A DNA stretch of 64,000 bases. It comes from Mycobacterium sp. IS-3022. Its GTDB lineage: Bacteria > Actinomycetota > Actinomycetes > Mycobacteriales > Mycobacteriaceae. The translations under genes were made by a program, and so were the position numbers. Location of the stretch: NCBI RefSeq assembly GCF_001500065.1, contig NZ_LQIN01000045.1, forward strand, positions 211,573-275,572, in the 5' to 3' direction. Below the pieces are notes generated by a model. The model did not search any database. It was given only the letters and a program-made list of their open reading frames with translations, and had not been told where the DNA came from. Shown one piece after another: positions 44,367 through 52,759 of this stretch (positions are counted from its first letter, which is position 1; every line of letters starts with the position of its first letter).

Positions 44367-44760
44367 GCCAGCGCTGCGGGCGCATCCGGATGACGATCGA
44401 CGTCGGCGTCAGGTTCTGGTCGGCGAACGCGTTGCCGTCCTGCTCGCCGAGATAGCGGATCGCGATGTCGCGCACCACGGCGTCCTCCGCGGTGTCGATC
44501 CCGGTGACGTCGCCTTCGGCCGTGACGTAGCGGTACGGCGGCTGCTCGTCCTGCGCGGTGATCGCGAAGCGGCCGGCGTCCTTGATCAGCCGGTGCTTGA
44601 GCGAGCCGGATTCCGTCCACAGCAGAACTTCGCCGCCGGGTTGATAGCCGTACCAGATCGGCACGCTCAGCGGGGCGCGGTCGGTGCGTTCGACCGCGAT
44701 GACGCCCACGTGGACGTCGGACAGGAACTTCTCTCGTTCGTCGGTGGTCATCTTGGCCAT
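44341..44760 (-). CDS. pyridoxamine 5'-phosphate oxidase-fold/F420-type FMN-binding protein
   Basis: ATG 44760 gives 139 residues with the split-barrel pattern: HVGVIAVERTDRAPLSVPIWYGYQPGG, LWTESGSLKHRLIKDAGRFA and YRYVTAEGDVTG. Mycobacteria have many such proteins that bind F420, FMN or heme. The cofactor here is not determined. The long frame reaching 45774 lies opposite the amine oxidase and is not used. Confidence 0.8.
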   Translation of the reverse strand: MAKMTTDEREKFLSDVHVGVIAVERTDRAPLSVPIWYGYQPGGEVLLWTESGSLKHRLIKDAGRFAITAQDEQPPYRYVTAEGDVTGIDTAEDAVVRDIAIRYLGEQDGNAFADQNLTPTSIVIRMRPQRWLSFDYSTE

Positions 44761-44922
44761 ATCGGTCGCAACTGCCGGATCGGCGATCACATTCCCGGAG
44801 CCCGGCGCGCGTCGTGCCAGCACTCGTGAGTCCGAGCCGATCACAACACTTTTGCCGAAGCAACGGTTTATTGACAGGGGCGGCAATACGGCGTTGGCTC
44901 TAACCGACCGAAGGGGCCGCTC

Positions 44923-46287
44923 ATGGCAGACGTCGACTATTGCGTGGTGGGCGCCGGGTTCGCCGGCTTGACCGCGGCGTTGCGTTTGAAGCAGGCAGGT
45001 CATTCGGTGGCGCTGCTGGAGGCGCGCGACCGCGTCGGCGGTCGCACCTTCACCGCAGTCCGGGACGACGGGGTCTGGATCGACCGCGGCGGCGCGTGGA
45101 TCGGGCCCGGGCAGGACGCCATCTACGGGCTGATGAACGAATTCAACGTGGCCAGCTACAAGCAGTACACCGACGGCGACGCGATGATGTTCGTCGACGG
45201 CAAGAAGTACCGATACACGGGAACGATCCCGCTGTCGATGAGCCCGTGGGCGGTCGCCAACATCGGCGCGGTCTTTCTCGAGCTGACGCAGATGTGCAAA
45301 TCGATTCCGGTGCACGCACCGTGGACGGCTGACAAGGCGCAGAAGTGGGACAAGCTCAGCTGGGCGGCCTGGCTGGACAGGCACACGATGTCCAAACCCG
45401 CGCGCGAACTGCTCGAGAGCGCCGTCGCCGGGCTGTACACATCTGCGGCATCGGAAATCTCGCTGCTGTTCGTGCTGTACCAGATGGCGGCGGCGGGTGG
45501 GCCGAGCTTCGTACTGGGCGTCAAGGACGCGGCCGAGGACGCGCGGCCCGTCGGCGGCATGGGCGCCATCCATCGGGCTGTCGCGGCCGAGCTCGGCGAC
45601 ACCGTCCACCTCTCCCAACCTGTTCGCAGCATCACCCAGAGCATTGACGGGGTCGTGGTGCGTTCCGACGACATGGTGGTCAACGCCCGCCGAGTGATCG
45701 TCGCCGTGCCGATTTCGATCGCCGCCCAGATCTCTTATGAGCCAATGCTTCCCGTCGACCGCTCGTTCCTGCATCAGCGGATGCCGAGCGGAGCGGTCTA
45801 CAAGATCGCGCTGGTGTACGACGAGCCGTTCTGGCGCGCCGACGGCTTGTCCGGCCAGTCGTTCGCACCGGGTTCGCCGGCGAACCTCACGATCGACTCG
45901 TGCACGGACTCCGGGACTCCCGGAGTCCTGACCGTCATCACCGAAGGGCCAGAGGCGCGCCGAATCGGCGAGCTCGGCGACGACGAACGCAAGACCGCGG
46001 TGCTCAGCGCGGTTACGGAAAGGTTTGGCGCCAAGGCGCTTTCACCGCTGGACTACATCGAGCAGAACTGGACCGTCGAACGTTACTCCGGTGGCGGGAT
46101 GATCGCCCACACACCGCCGGGCGTGCTCACCGAGTTCGGTCCCGCGCTGCGTGCGCCGTGCGGCCGCATCCACTGGGCCGGCACCGAAACCGCGTCGGTG
46201 ATGTACGGGTTCATCGACGGCGCCGTGCGCTCCGGCGAGCGCGCCGCGACGGAGGTCATGGAGCGCGAAGCGATGGCGGTGGTCTGA
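44923..46287 (+). CDS. aofH: flavin monoamine oxidase
   Basis: A 454-residue FAD enzyme with the dinucleotide motif VVGAGFAGLTAALRL at the start, LLEARDRVGGRT and a C-terminal FAD-binding block (HWAGTETASVMYGFIDGAVRSGE). It oxidises primary amines to aldehydes with H2O2. The overall pattern matches AofH (Rv3170) of M. tuberculosis. The start is ATG 44923. Confidence 0.85.
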   Translation: MADVDYCVVGAGFAGLTAALRLKQAGHSVALLEARDRVGGRTFTAVRDDGVWIDRGGAWIGPGQDAIYGLMNEFNVASYKQYTDGDAMMFVDGKKYRYTGTIPLSMSPWAVANIGAVFLELTQMCKSIPVHAPWTADKAQKWDKLSWAAWLDRHTMSKPARELLESAVAGLYTSAASEISLLFVLYQMAAAGGPSFVLGVKDAAEDARPVGGMGAIHRAVAAELGDTVHLSQPVRSITQSIDGVVVRSDDMVVNARRVIVAVPISIAAQISYEPMLPVDRSFLHQRMPSGAVYKIALVYDEPFWRADGLSGQSFAPGSPANLTIDSCTDSGTPGVLTVITEGPEARRIGELGDDERKTAVLSAVTERFGAKALSPLDYIEQNWTVERYSGGGMIAHTPPGVLTEFGPALRAPCGRIHWAGTETASVMYGFIDGAVRSGERAATEVMEREAMAVV

Positions 46288-46293
46288 GAACAG

Positions 46294-46650
46294 CTACACC
46301 CACAAGACTGCGATGGCGGCCGCGGCGAAGGACAGCACGCCGACCGACCAGAACAGTGGGCGTGGTACGGGATTGCCGGTGCGCCGCTGTCTCGCGCTGC
46401 CCATTCCGAGCACACCGCCGAGGACCACGAGGATGACGAGCTTCACGCCGATCTTCGGGTAGTTGTGCTCGATCCCCTCGGGCCACGGCGCGGCGAGCGC
46501 CAAACCCGTCAGCAGCGAAACCAAGATGCCGTAATCCATCGCGCGGGTGGTGCGGAATCGTCGGGCCGCGGCTTCGGCGACCCAGGCGCCGAACGTCACC
46601 GCGAAGCCGACGATGTGCAGAAGCACCACTACATTACGTAGTAGTTCCAT
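46294..46650 (-). CDS. integral membrane protein
   Basis: A 118-residue protein with four hydrophobic segments: VVVLLHIVGFAVTFGAWV, YGILVSLLTGLALAAPW, VKLVILVVLGGVLGM and FWSVGVLSFAAAAIAVLWV. It has no known motif. It ends 6 bases after the convergent amine oxidase. A conserved His (LLHIVGF) in the first helix suggests a heme or metal-binding membrane protein, but this is a guess. Confidence 0.7.
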   Translation of the reverse strand: MELLRNVVVLLHIVGFAVTFGAWVAEAAARRFRTTRAMDYGILVSLLTGLALAAPWPEGIEHNYPKIGVKLVILVVLGGVLGMGSARQRRTGNPVPRPLFWSVGVLSFAAAAIAVLWV

Positions 46651-46731
46651 GGGCAGAGCTTATGCAGCGGGGCTACGGCTGCACAAGGTTTGGCGCCGAG
46701 CGCGCCCCGCGGCGGCGGGTACTGTGCAGCC

Positions 46732-49086
46732 GTGAGCGGGGACCTCATCGTCACCGACGAGTTTCGCGAGGCGCTGGCGCTGCTTGCCGGCGGCAGGCAT
46801 TTGTTCCTCACGGGCAAGGCCGGCACCGGCAAGTCCACGCTGATCCGGCACTTCATGGCGGGCACCGACCGCAGTGTGGTGGTGACCGCGCCCACCGGGA
46901 TCGCCGCGCTCAACGTCGACGGGTACACCATCCACCGGCTGTTCGGATTCCGCACCACGACGACGCTGGCCGACGTCACCGGTGGCGAGTACCGGCCGGG
47001 CCGATTCGCCAAGACACTGGCGTCGCTGCAGACGTTGATCATCGACGAGGCGTCGATGGTTCGCGCCGACGTCTTCGACATGGTCGCGACCGCGCTGGAG
47101 CGGTTCGGTCCCGAGCCGGGCACACCGTTCGGCGGAGTGCAGATCGTGTTGGTGGGCGACCTGTACCAGTTGCCGCCGGTGGTCGGTGACGGTGAGGAGG
47201 GTTACTTCTCGACGGTCTACGAGACGCCCTACTTCTTCTCCGCCCGAACGTTCGCGCGCGAGGACTTCCCCACCGTCTCGTTGACCACGGTGTTCCGCCA
47301 GCTCGGCGACGACCGAATGACCGCCATCCTCAACGAGATCCGCGAGGGCATACTGCTCGGCCACGCGCAGGAGCAGCTCAACGCCCGCGCAGACAAGGAT
47401 TTCGTGCCGCCCGACGACGAGTTCTGGCTGACGCTTGCACCGACCAATCGGCTGGTGACCGCTCGCAACCGTCAACAGCTCGAGCGGCTGGACGGCGACG
47501 AAATGCTGCACCGCGCCAGGGAGTCCGGCGATCTGACGCTGTTCGACAAGCCGATCGAGGACGAGCTGCGGTTCAAGGTCGGCGCTCAGGTGATGATGCT
47601 CAACAACGACCAGGGCGACCGGTGGGTCAACGGCTCGATCGGCCGCGTGGTCGGCGTCGGTTACGACCGTTACGGCGTCGTCGTCGAGGTCGAGTTCGCC
47701 GACGGATCGTGCGCGGACGTCACGCCGTTCACGTGGGAGGCCACCCGCCCGGTGGTCGACGGCGGGTCACTGCGTCGCGAAGTGATCGGGACATTCACGC
47801 AGCTGCCGTTCAAACTCGCGTGGGCGATCACCATCCACAAGAGCCAGGGGCAGACGCTCGAGAAGGTGGTCGTCGACCTCACGGGCGGGATGTTCTCGAC
47901 GGGCCAGCTGTATGTCGCGTTGAGTCGCTGCACGTCGCTCGCCGGGCTGGTGCTCAAACGTCCAGTGCTGCCGAAGGATCTGAAGACCGACCGGCGGATC
48001 GCCCGCTTCCTGCGCACCTCGGCCGGTGGCTCGGCGGCGCGCAAATACTGCGCGATCGGCATGCTCACCGTCGGTGAGGAAGGGCGGATGTCGCGTCCGC
48101 GACCGGTGGAGCTGGCTGTGGCGTTCGACGACGGCACCGCCGTCTCCACGCTGATCAACCCGCAGCGTGATCTCGCTGATGCGCGAAATGCGTACGGCAT
48201 CACCGTCTCCGATGTGCTGCTGGCACCGACCCTTCGCGAGGCGTGGGCGGTGATCGCACCGATGCTGGCGGGCTGCACGCCGGTCGGGGTGTCGGTGGAC
48301 GAGACGCTGGGCCTGATCGACTTCGAGCTCAAGCGGCTCGGTCATGTCGTGGTGATGCCGCTGGGCGTCGAACTGCGCCGCGCGCGGATGACCGGGCGCA
48401 CGGCGGTGGAGCGGGCGCAGTCGGCGCTGGCGGCTTTGGCGTCGGCGGAAACCGAGCCCGGTTCGTCGGCCTTCGAGGAACCCGAACCGGCGGAATCGGT
48501 TTCGGGGTTGCTTCTCAGCCGCGACCACGCCGTTCCGACTCCGGCGGCCGATCACCTGCCGGCGTTGTCGGCGGTGCTGCGGGTCAGCCGCGGAGTCGGC
48601 GCGGTGGTGCTGGGCGGAGCGTCGGCCGACGAGGTAGCCGGAGACGAGTCGTCGTGGGACGCGGCCGCCCGGCAGTCGGTGGCCGACCAACTGCGCGCGG
48701 CGGCGTCACGAGCGCTGTTGCCCGACGACGTCGTGACGCGTCTGCACGAGGCATCGGCCCTGCTCGGCGTCAACGTGGTGAGCGACGCGGTGAAGGTCGA
48801 GCGTCACGACATCGGCACTGCGTTGGTGCCGGGCGCCCGAATCTGTTTCACCGGAACGGCTTTGGATCAGGCGGGCCGCGTGGTGGAGCGCGAGGAGATG
48901 GAGCGGCTGGCCGCGTCGGCGGGTTTGGCGCCGGTGCGCTCGGTGACCAAGACGCGATGTGAGGTGCTGGTCACCGCCGAGGCCGGCACACAGTCGGGGA
49001 AGGCGCGTAAAGCGCAGGAGTACGGAAAGCCGGTGTTCACCGCCGAGGAGTTCTTCGCCTGGCTGGAGGATCAGCGACGTCGGTAG
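46732..49086 (+). CDS. Pif1-like helicase fused to a degenerate DnaQ-like region and a BRCT domain
   Basis: GTG 46732 gives 784 residues; an earlier start at 46690 adds 14 residues. Residues 1-430 form a Pif1/RecD-type SF1 helicase: Walker A GKAGTGKST (28-36), LIIDEASMV, VGDLYQLPPV, LTTVFRQ, AWAITIHKSQGQT, and LYVALSRCTS. Residues ~440-545 match the fold pattern of a DnaQ exonuclease (INPQRDL, NAYGITVSDVLLAPT, DFELKRLG) but lack its acidic catalytic residues. The last ~90 residues are a BRCT domain (RICFTGTALDQAGRVVEREE). It probably acts at DNA ends or replication forks. Confidence 0.82.
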   Translation: MSGDLIVTDEFREALALLAGGRHLFLTGKAGTGKSTLIRHFMAGTDRSVVVTAPTGIAALNVDGYTIHRLFGFRTTTTLADVTGGEYRPGRFAKTLASLQTLIIDEASMVRADVFDMVATALERFGPEPGTPFGGVQIVLVGDLYQLPPVVGDGEEGYFSTVYETPYFFSARTFAREDFPTVSLTTVFRQLGDDRMTAILNEIREGILLGHAQEQLNARADKDFVPPDDEFWLTLAPTNRLVTARNRQQLERLDGDEMLHRARESGDLTLFDKPIEDELRFKVGAQVMMLNNDQGDRWVNGSIGRVVGVGYDRYGVVVEVEFADGSCADVTPFTWEATRPVVDGGSLRREVIGTFTQLPFKLAWAITIHKSQGQTLEKVVVDLTGGMFSTGQLYVALSRCTSLAGLVLKRPVLPKDLKTDRRIARFLRTSAGGSAARKYCAIGMLTVGEEGRMSRPRPVELAVAFDDGTAVSTLINPQRDLADARNAYGITVSDVLLAPTLREAWAVIAPMLAGCTPVGVSVDETLGLIDFELKRLGHVVVMPLGVELRRARMTGRTAVERAQSALAALASAETEPGSSAFEEPEPAESVSGLLLSRDHAVPTPAADHLPALSAVLRVSRGVGAVVLGGASADEVAGDESSWDAAARQSVADQLRAAASRALLPDDVVTRLHEASALLGVNVVSDAVKVERHDIGTALVPGARICFTGTALDQAGRVVEREEMERLAASAGLAPVRSVTKTRCEVLVTAEAGTQSGKARKAQEYGKPVFTAEEFFAWLEDQRRR

Positions 49087-49089
49087 TGT

Positions 49090-49464
49090 TCAGCCGCACC
49101 AGGTTCGCAACTGTGCGGCGATTTCGTCGACGTCGTCGATCACCCCGGACGCCACGGCGATCATCAAGTTGAAGCGGTCGTCCTCGCTCGCCGTCACCCA
49201 TTCGCCGGTGAGGCCGAGGAACACTTGACAGGCCGTCCATGCCAACCGTTTGTTGCCGTCGAGGAGGGCGTGGTTGCGGCAGAGCGAATGCAGCAGGGCG
49301 CCTGCTTTGGTGTGGATATCGGAGTAGACCTCAGTTCCGGCCACCGTTGTCCTGGGACGCGCCACCGCCGATTCCAAGAGTCCGTAGTCTCTGACCACGA
49401 CGTTGTCGGCGACGGCGCGTGCTGCGACAAGCAGCAAGTCGTCAAGGTCCAGGCAGACGGTCAC
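49090..49464 (-). CDS. doc: Doc-type (Fic-fold) toxin
   Basis: A 124-residue protein from GTG 49464 with the Doc motif HALLDGNKR (His65 to Arg73), VRDYGLLESAVARPR near the N-terminus and LAWTACQVFLGLTG after the motif. Doc toxins phosphorylate EF-Tu and stop translation. Its start overlaps the antitoxin stop (GTGA), so it is the second gene of a toxin-antitoxin pair. Confidence 0.85.
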   Translation of the reverse strand: MTVCLDLDDLLLVAARAVADNVVVRDYGLLESAVARPRTTVAGTEVYSDIHTKAGALLHSLCRNHALLDGNKRLAWTACQVFLGLTGEWVTASEDDRFNLMIAVASGVIDDVDEIAAQLRTWCG

Positions 49465-49676
49465 GTGTCGGCTAGTCGGCGCAGTACACCCTGCTCACGC
49501 TCAATAACCTTGTCCAACACTGCTTTCACTTCGTTCTGATGAGCACGACGCTCGATGTACTCGTCGATGGCCGACAATGCCACAGCCTGCATGGAACGTC
49601 CCTCGGCGGCAGCCTGCCGGCGCAGCGCTTCGGCCTGGGCTTCGCTGGTCCGCAGTGTCATACCCACGCCGGGCAT
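49461..49676 (-). CDS. Phd/RHH-type antitoxin partner of the Doc toxin
   Basis: ATG 49676 gives 71 residues (MPGVGMTLRTSEAQAE); a start at 49661 is also possible. The N-terminal TLRTSEAQAEALRRQAAAEGRSMQAVALSAI reads as a ribbon-helix-helix fold, and an acidic C-terminal tail would bind the toxin. It overlaps doc by 4 bases and would also repress the operon. Confidence 0.78.
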   Translation of the reverse strand: MPGVGMTLRTSEAQAEALRRQAAAEGRSMQAVALSAIDEYIERRAHQNEVKAVLDKVIEREQGVLRRLADT

Positions 49677-49734
49677 GATACCACTTTGATACCAGCATCG
49701 GGGGAATGTCGCAGCGCCGACATAACGTCGACGC

Positions 49735-50401
49735 ATGGCTGGTGTGGCTTCACGAGTACGACGAGTCCTTGAGGCGCCCGATGCGCAGGCGTGCGCATTG
49801 TGTGGCCGGTCCGGCGACGTTTTCCTCGAGCACAAGGCCGGCGCGCGGTGCCTCGACTGCGCTGGGCTCGGTCAGCTCGAGTTCCTGCCGGCCGGCTGCG
49901 CCGCGCTGACCCGCCGCGTCGTGAAGTCCAGCCGAGAGCCCGTCATCGTGATGCGGTTCAACGTCAAGATGTGGCGGAACTTTCGCGGTGCTCGCTATGA
50001 GCGTCAGGGCATTCTGGCCGAGCCGGCGGCGATCGAACAGGCGGCGCGCGAATGCCTTGCCGACGCCGATCCGCCGGGCCGCGACGAGATCGCCGTCGCG
50101 ATTCGCGCGCAGTTTCCGGGTTGTCCAGCCGTCCGCGCCGAGGCGATTGCCCTGCACACCGCTGTTCGGTTTCGCGGCCGGGTCAAGCGATGCATCGGTG
50201 CGGGTGAGGTTGACGCCGACGCGGTGGGCCGTGCCGTTGAAGCTTCGGGTTCTCCATGTCGACACCGATTACGACAATCTGATCGAGTCGGGTGTCGACC
50301 GGGAATCCGCCCGCGCGCAAATGGATGACCACGTCGAAGCGATTCTGAACGCGTGGCGCGACGGAGTCGCGCTGCTCGACGAATCGTTAGGCGGTGCCTA
50401 A
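49735..50401 (+). pseudogene. DUF2293-domain protein, frameshifted
   Basis: A zinc-ribbon-like start (QACALCGRSGDVFLEHK, LDCAGLGQLEFLPAG) and DUF2293 body (AIRAQFPGCPAVRAE) run in frame from ATG 49735 to about 50240. The expected end, HVDTDYDNLIESGVDRESAR, is in the next frame and runs to 50401. One extra G in TCGGGTTC near 50250 separates them; removing it gives EASVLHVDTDYD and a continuous ~222-residue protein. Either the gene is broken or there is a sequencing error. Function of the family is unknown. Its end overlaps the TetR gene, convergently. Confidence 0.65.
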
Positions 50402-51019
50402 GCCTTTGACCTCCGCGACGCACAGATCGGCGACGATGGCCGCGAGGTCGGCCGGCGACTCCTTCGGGTCTTTGAGCCAGGTTTCGATGAGATAGTTGGC
50501 GCCGCCGACCATGAACAGCGCGCTGCGGCGCAGCACGTCGGGATCCGGCGTCTCAGCGCCGAGGACTTCTGGGGCGAGTTCGACGATCAGCGCGGCGATG
50601 TGGTCGAGAATGCCGGCACGGTGTTCGGCCAGGCCGGCGACGGTGCTGACGTCGCCGGTGGCGATGCGGTGGATGTGCGGATCGGCGGCGATGATCTCGA
50701 GGAACGCCGTCAGCGCCGAGGTCAGTTTGTCGGTGAGTGTGCCCGGGTCGCCGACACCCGCGTTGACCAGCGCCGTGAGCAACTCGTCGCGGACCTCGTC
50801 GGCGACGGCGAACACGATCGCCTCGCGATTCGGGAACTGCTCGTAGAAGTAGCGGGTGGTCAGTCCCGCGGTGCTGCAAACCCCGCGCACGGTCACTTCG
50901 GTGACGCCGGAGGTCCCCCAGATCCGGCGCGCGGCGGTGAGCAGCCTCTGGCGGCGTTCGGTGCGACGGTCGTCCGCGCTCACGCCGCCGTAGTCACGCA
51001 CCACCTCTACGCGCTTCAT
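50387..51019 (-). CDS. TetR-family regulator
   Basis: ATG 51019 gives 210 residues (MKRVEVVRDYGGVSADDRRTER). A TTG start at 51055 would run into the operator-like palindrome, so 51019 is preferred. The helix-turn-helix is at about 17-62 (RLLTAARRIWGTSGVTEVTVR, TRYFYEQFPNREAIVF). It is divergent from the MpaB-family gene with 71 bases between the starts, and is its likely regulator. Confidence 0.82.
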   Translation of the reverse strand: MKRVEVVRDYGGVSADDRRTERRQRLLTAARRIWGTSGVTEVTVRGVCSTAGLTTRYFYEQFPNREAIVFAVADEVRDELLTALVNAGVGDPGTLTDKLTSALTAFLEIIAADPHIHRIATGDVSTVAGLAEHRAGILDHIAALIVELAPEVLGAETPDPDVLRRSALFMVGGANYLIETWLKDPKESPADLAAIVADLCVAEVKGLGTA

Positions 51020-51050
51020 TGACAAGGACTCTACCTGCGCGTTAGCTTTG

Positions 51051-51066
51051 GACAACGGTCGTTATC
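51051..51066. promoter_or_regulatory. TetR operator-like palindrome
   Basis: GACAACG-GT-CGTTATC is an imperfect palindrome with 7-base arms. It lies in the 71-base gap between the divergent TetR and MpaB-family starts, where autoregulation is expected. Confidence 0.5.
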
Positions 51067-51090
51067 AGAAGTGCTCGAGGGAGAGACGCG

Positions 51091-52311
51091 ATGAATAAGC
51101 CCGTTCCGGCCCGTCATCCGTCGAAGCCGGGCCCCGTCCCGGCGGCCGTCCGGTTGTTCGCGACGCTGCTGGGCATCGAAGCGCCGTCGGGCGAGCGGTG
51201 GGCCAAGCTCGGCGCGAACCTCAACATCGGCGACGAGCCGATGGACCGCCTGGTCGAGTGGATGTCGTCGACGGGCATGGAGCAGACGCGGCCGCTGTTC
51301 GATCGCGCGCTCACGTCGGGCATCGCCAGCGTGCCCGAGGCACCAGAACCGTTGCGCGCATTCTTCACTGAGGTCGAGACGGTGCCGGAGTGGGTCGACT
51401 GGGAGCTCGTGCGGCGAGGACAACGCGCGCTGCGCGCAGGCGGCGCCGACGGTATGTACGTCGCACGTGACGTGTCGCTGCTCGGTGGCTACCAGTTCTC
51501 CGGGTTCAACAAGACGTTGATCCGGACGGGCGCGCTGGAGAAGGGCTCGAACAAGCGGTTCGCCGAGACGATGCAGTGGGCGCTGGACATCATCTCCGAA
51601 AACGGCATGGCGCCGTTGGGTATCGGCTACCGGTCGACGATCCGGGTGCGGCTGATCCACGCGTTCGTGCGCCGACATGTGGCCGCGATGCCGGACTGGC
51701 AGGGCGACGCCTGGGGGGTTCCGGTCAACCAGACCGACATGGCGGCGACGTTGGTCGGCGCGCTGATCGCTCCGCCGGTGGGCGCGTTGGGGATGGGATT
51801 GGTGTTGGCGCCCAAGGAGTATGAGGCGATCGCGCATCTGACCCGTTATGTCGGATGGCTGATCGGGGTGGACGACGAGTGGCTGCCGCGCGACTTCCGC
51901 GACAGTGTCCGGGTGCTCTATCACACGGTGTCGGCGCTGTCGGAGCCCGACGAGTCGACAAAGCAGTTGGCGATGCCGATGGCCGACGACCCGATGGTGT
52001 GGCACTACCGCAGCATGTCCGGGCTGCGCCGGCGCATCGCGCGGTCTCAGCACCTGTCGGTGACAAGCGGATTCCTCGGGCCACGCGCGATGCGGGCGCT
52101 GGGGCTGTCGCCGTATGTCGTGCCGTGGTACCCGGTGGTGCGGCTGCCGGTGAATCTGGTGCGCAGCGTTGCGGCGCTGGTGCGTCCCGATGGCATGGAG
52201 CGGGCAGCGGTGCGCGGCGACCGGGAGCAGAAAGCCTGGCTGCGCACGATAATCGGCGAGGACGAGGCGACGATCGGCGAGTCCGCGGCGCACGTGAGCC
52301 GGGTCGCGTAA
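51091..52311 (+). CDS. DUF2236 (MpaB/latex-clearing-like) oxygenase-family protein
   Basis: A 406-residue, mainly helical soluble protein with the family pattern WVDWELVRRGQRALR, IRVRLIHAFVRRHV and GVPVNQTDMAATLVG. Relatives bind heme b and cleave polyisoprene (Lcp) or the mycophenolate chain (MpaB). The Arg and His residues around IRVRLIHAFVRRHV are the conserved heme-pocket region. The natural substrate is unknown. It pairs with the divergent TetR gene. Confidence 0.78.
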   Translation: MNKPVPARHPSKPGPVPAAVRLFATLLGIEAPSGERWAKLGANLNIGDEPMDRLVEWMSSTGMEQTRPLFDRALTSGIASVPEAPEPLRAFFTEVETVPEWVDWELVRRGQRALRAGGADGMYVARDVSLLGGYQFSGFNKTLIRTGALEKGSNKRFAETMQWALDIISENGMAPLGIGYRSTIRVRLIHAFVRRHVAAMPDWQGDAWGVPVNQTDMAATLVGALIAPPVGALGMGLVLAPKEYEAIAHLTRYVGWLIGVDDEWLPRDFRDSVRVLYHTVSALSEPDESTKQLAMPMADDPMVWHYRSMSGLRRRIARSQHLSVTSGFLGPRAMRALGLSPYVVPWYPVVRLPVNLVRSVAALVRPDGMERAAVRGDREQKAWLRTIIGEDEATIGESAAHVSRVA

Positions 52312-52326
52312 ACGGCCCAGTAGCGC

Positions 52327-52562
52327 GAGTATCGTGAGTCGTTCGTTTGGGAGCAGTATCTGGGGTGCCTGTAGGCACGCACGTGGCCGGGGGTGCTGGT
52401 ATGCGAAATGGTCCTAGCACCGAGATTGCATCCAGGGTTGTGCTGATCTGAGAAGACGACCACAGCCGTGTGTGCAATCTCGAGCATAGGAAGCCGAAAC
52501 CGGACCACACCGAACGCGCGAACCTCGAACTCTCACTGTCGACGAGATAACGACTCAGGGCA
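52327..52562. mobile_element. MITE-like dispersed repeat, copy B (inverted relative to copy A)
   Basis: This is the reverse complement of the element at 22039-22278: the core hairpin arms are CGAGATTGCA (52421-52430) and TGCAATCTCG (52473-52482), and about 115 central bases are identical. Ends are less well kept: AGTATCGTGAGTCGTT on the left and TAACGACTCAG (52548-52558) on the right. The ATG-rich antisense frame (52047-52508) that crosses it is conserved between copies only through DNA identity. Confidence 0.75.
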
Positions 52563-52610
52563 TTAGGGTCGCGTGGTGCCCTCGGGCGGGCCGGGTATCC
52601 ACGCGAGAAG

Positions 52611-52650
52611 GTCGCCACAAGCTTTTGATCATCACCCCTCTTGTGGCGAC
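52611..52650. promoter_or_regulatory. 11-bp perfect stem-loop upstream of the LLM oxidoreductase
   Basis: GTCGCCACAAG (52611-52621) and CTTGTGGCGAC (52640-52650) pair fully around an 18-base loop. It lies ~110 bases before the oxidoreductase start, next to copy B of the repeat. It could be a leader hairpin, terminator or operator. Confidence 0.5.
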
Positions 52651-52759
52651 GCCGAAAGCGACGGTGACGGACCCGCGACTCTTCGCTCGCAAACGCAATG
52701 CGACACGTTGTGGTCCGGCAGTGCACACGCCGGAGAGCGAATCGCCGTACTGTTCCACC

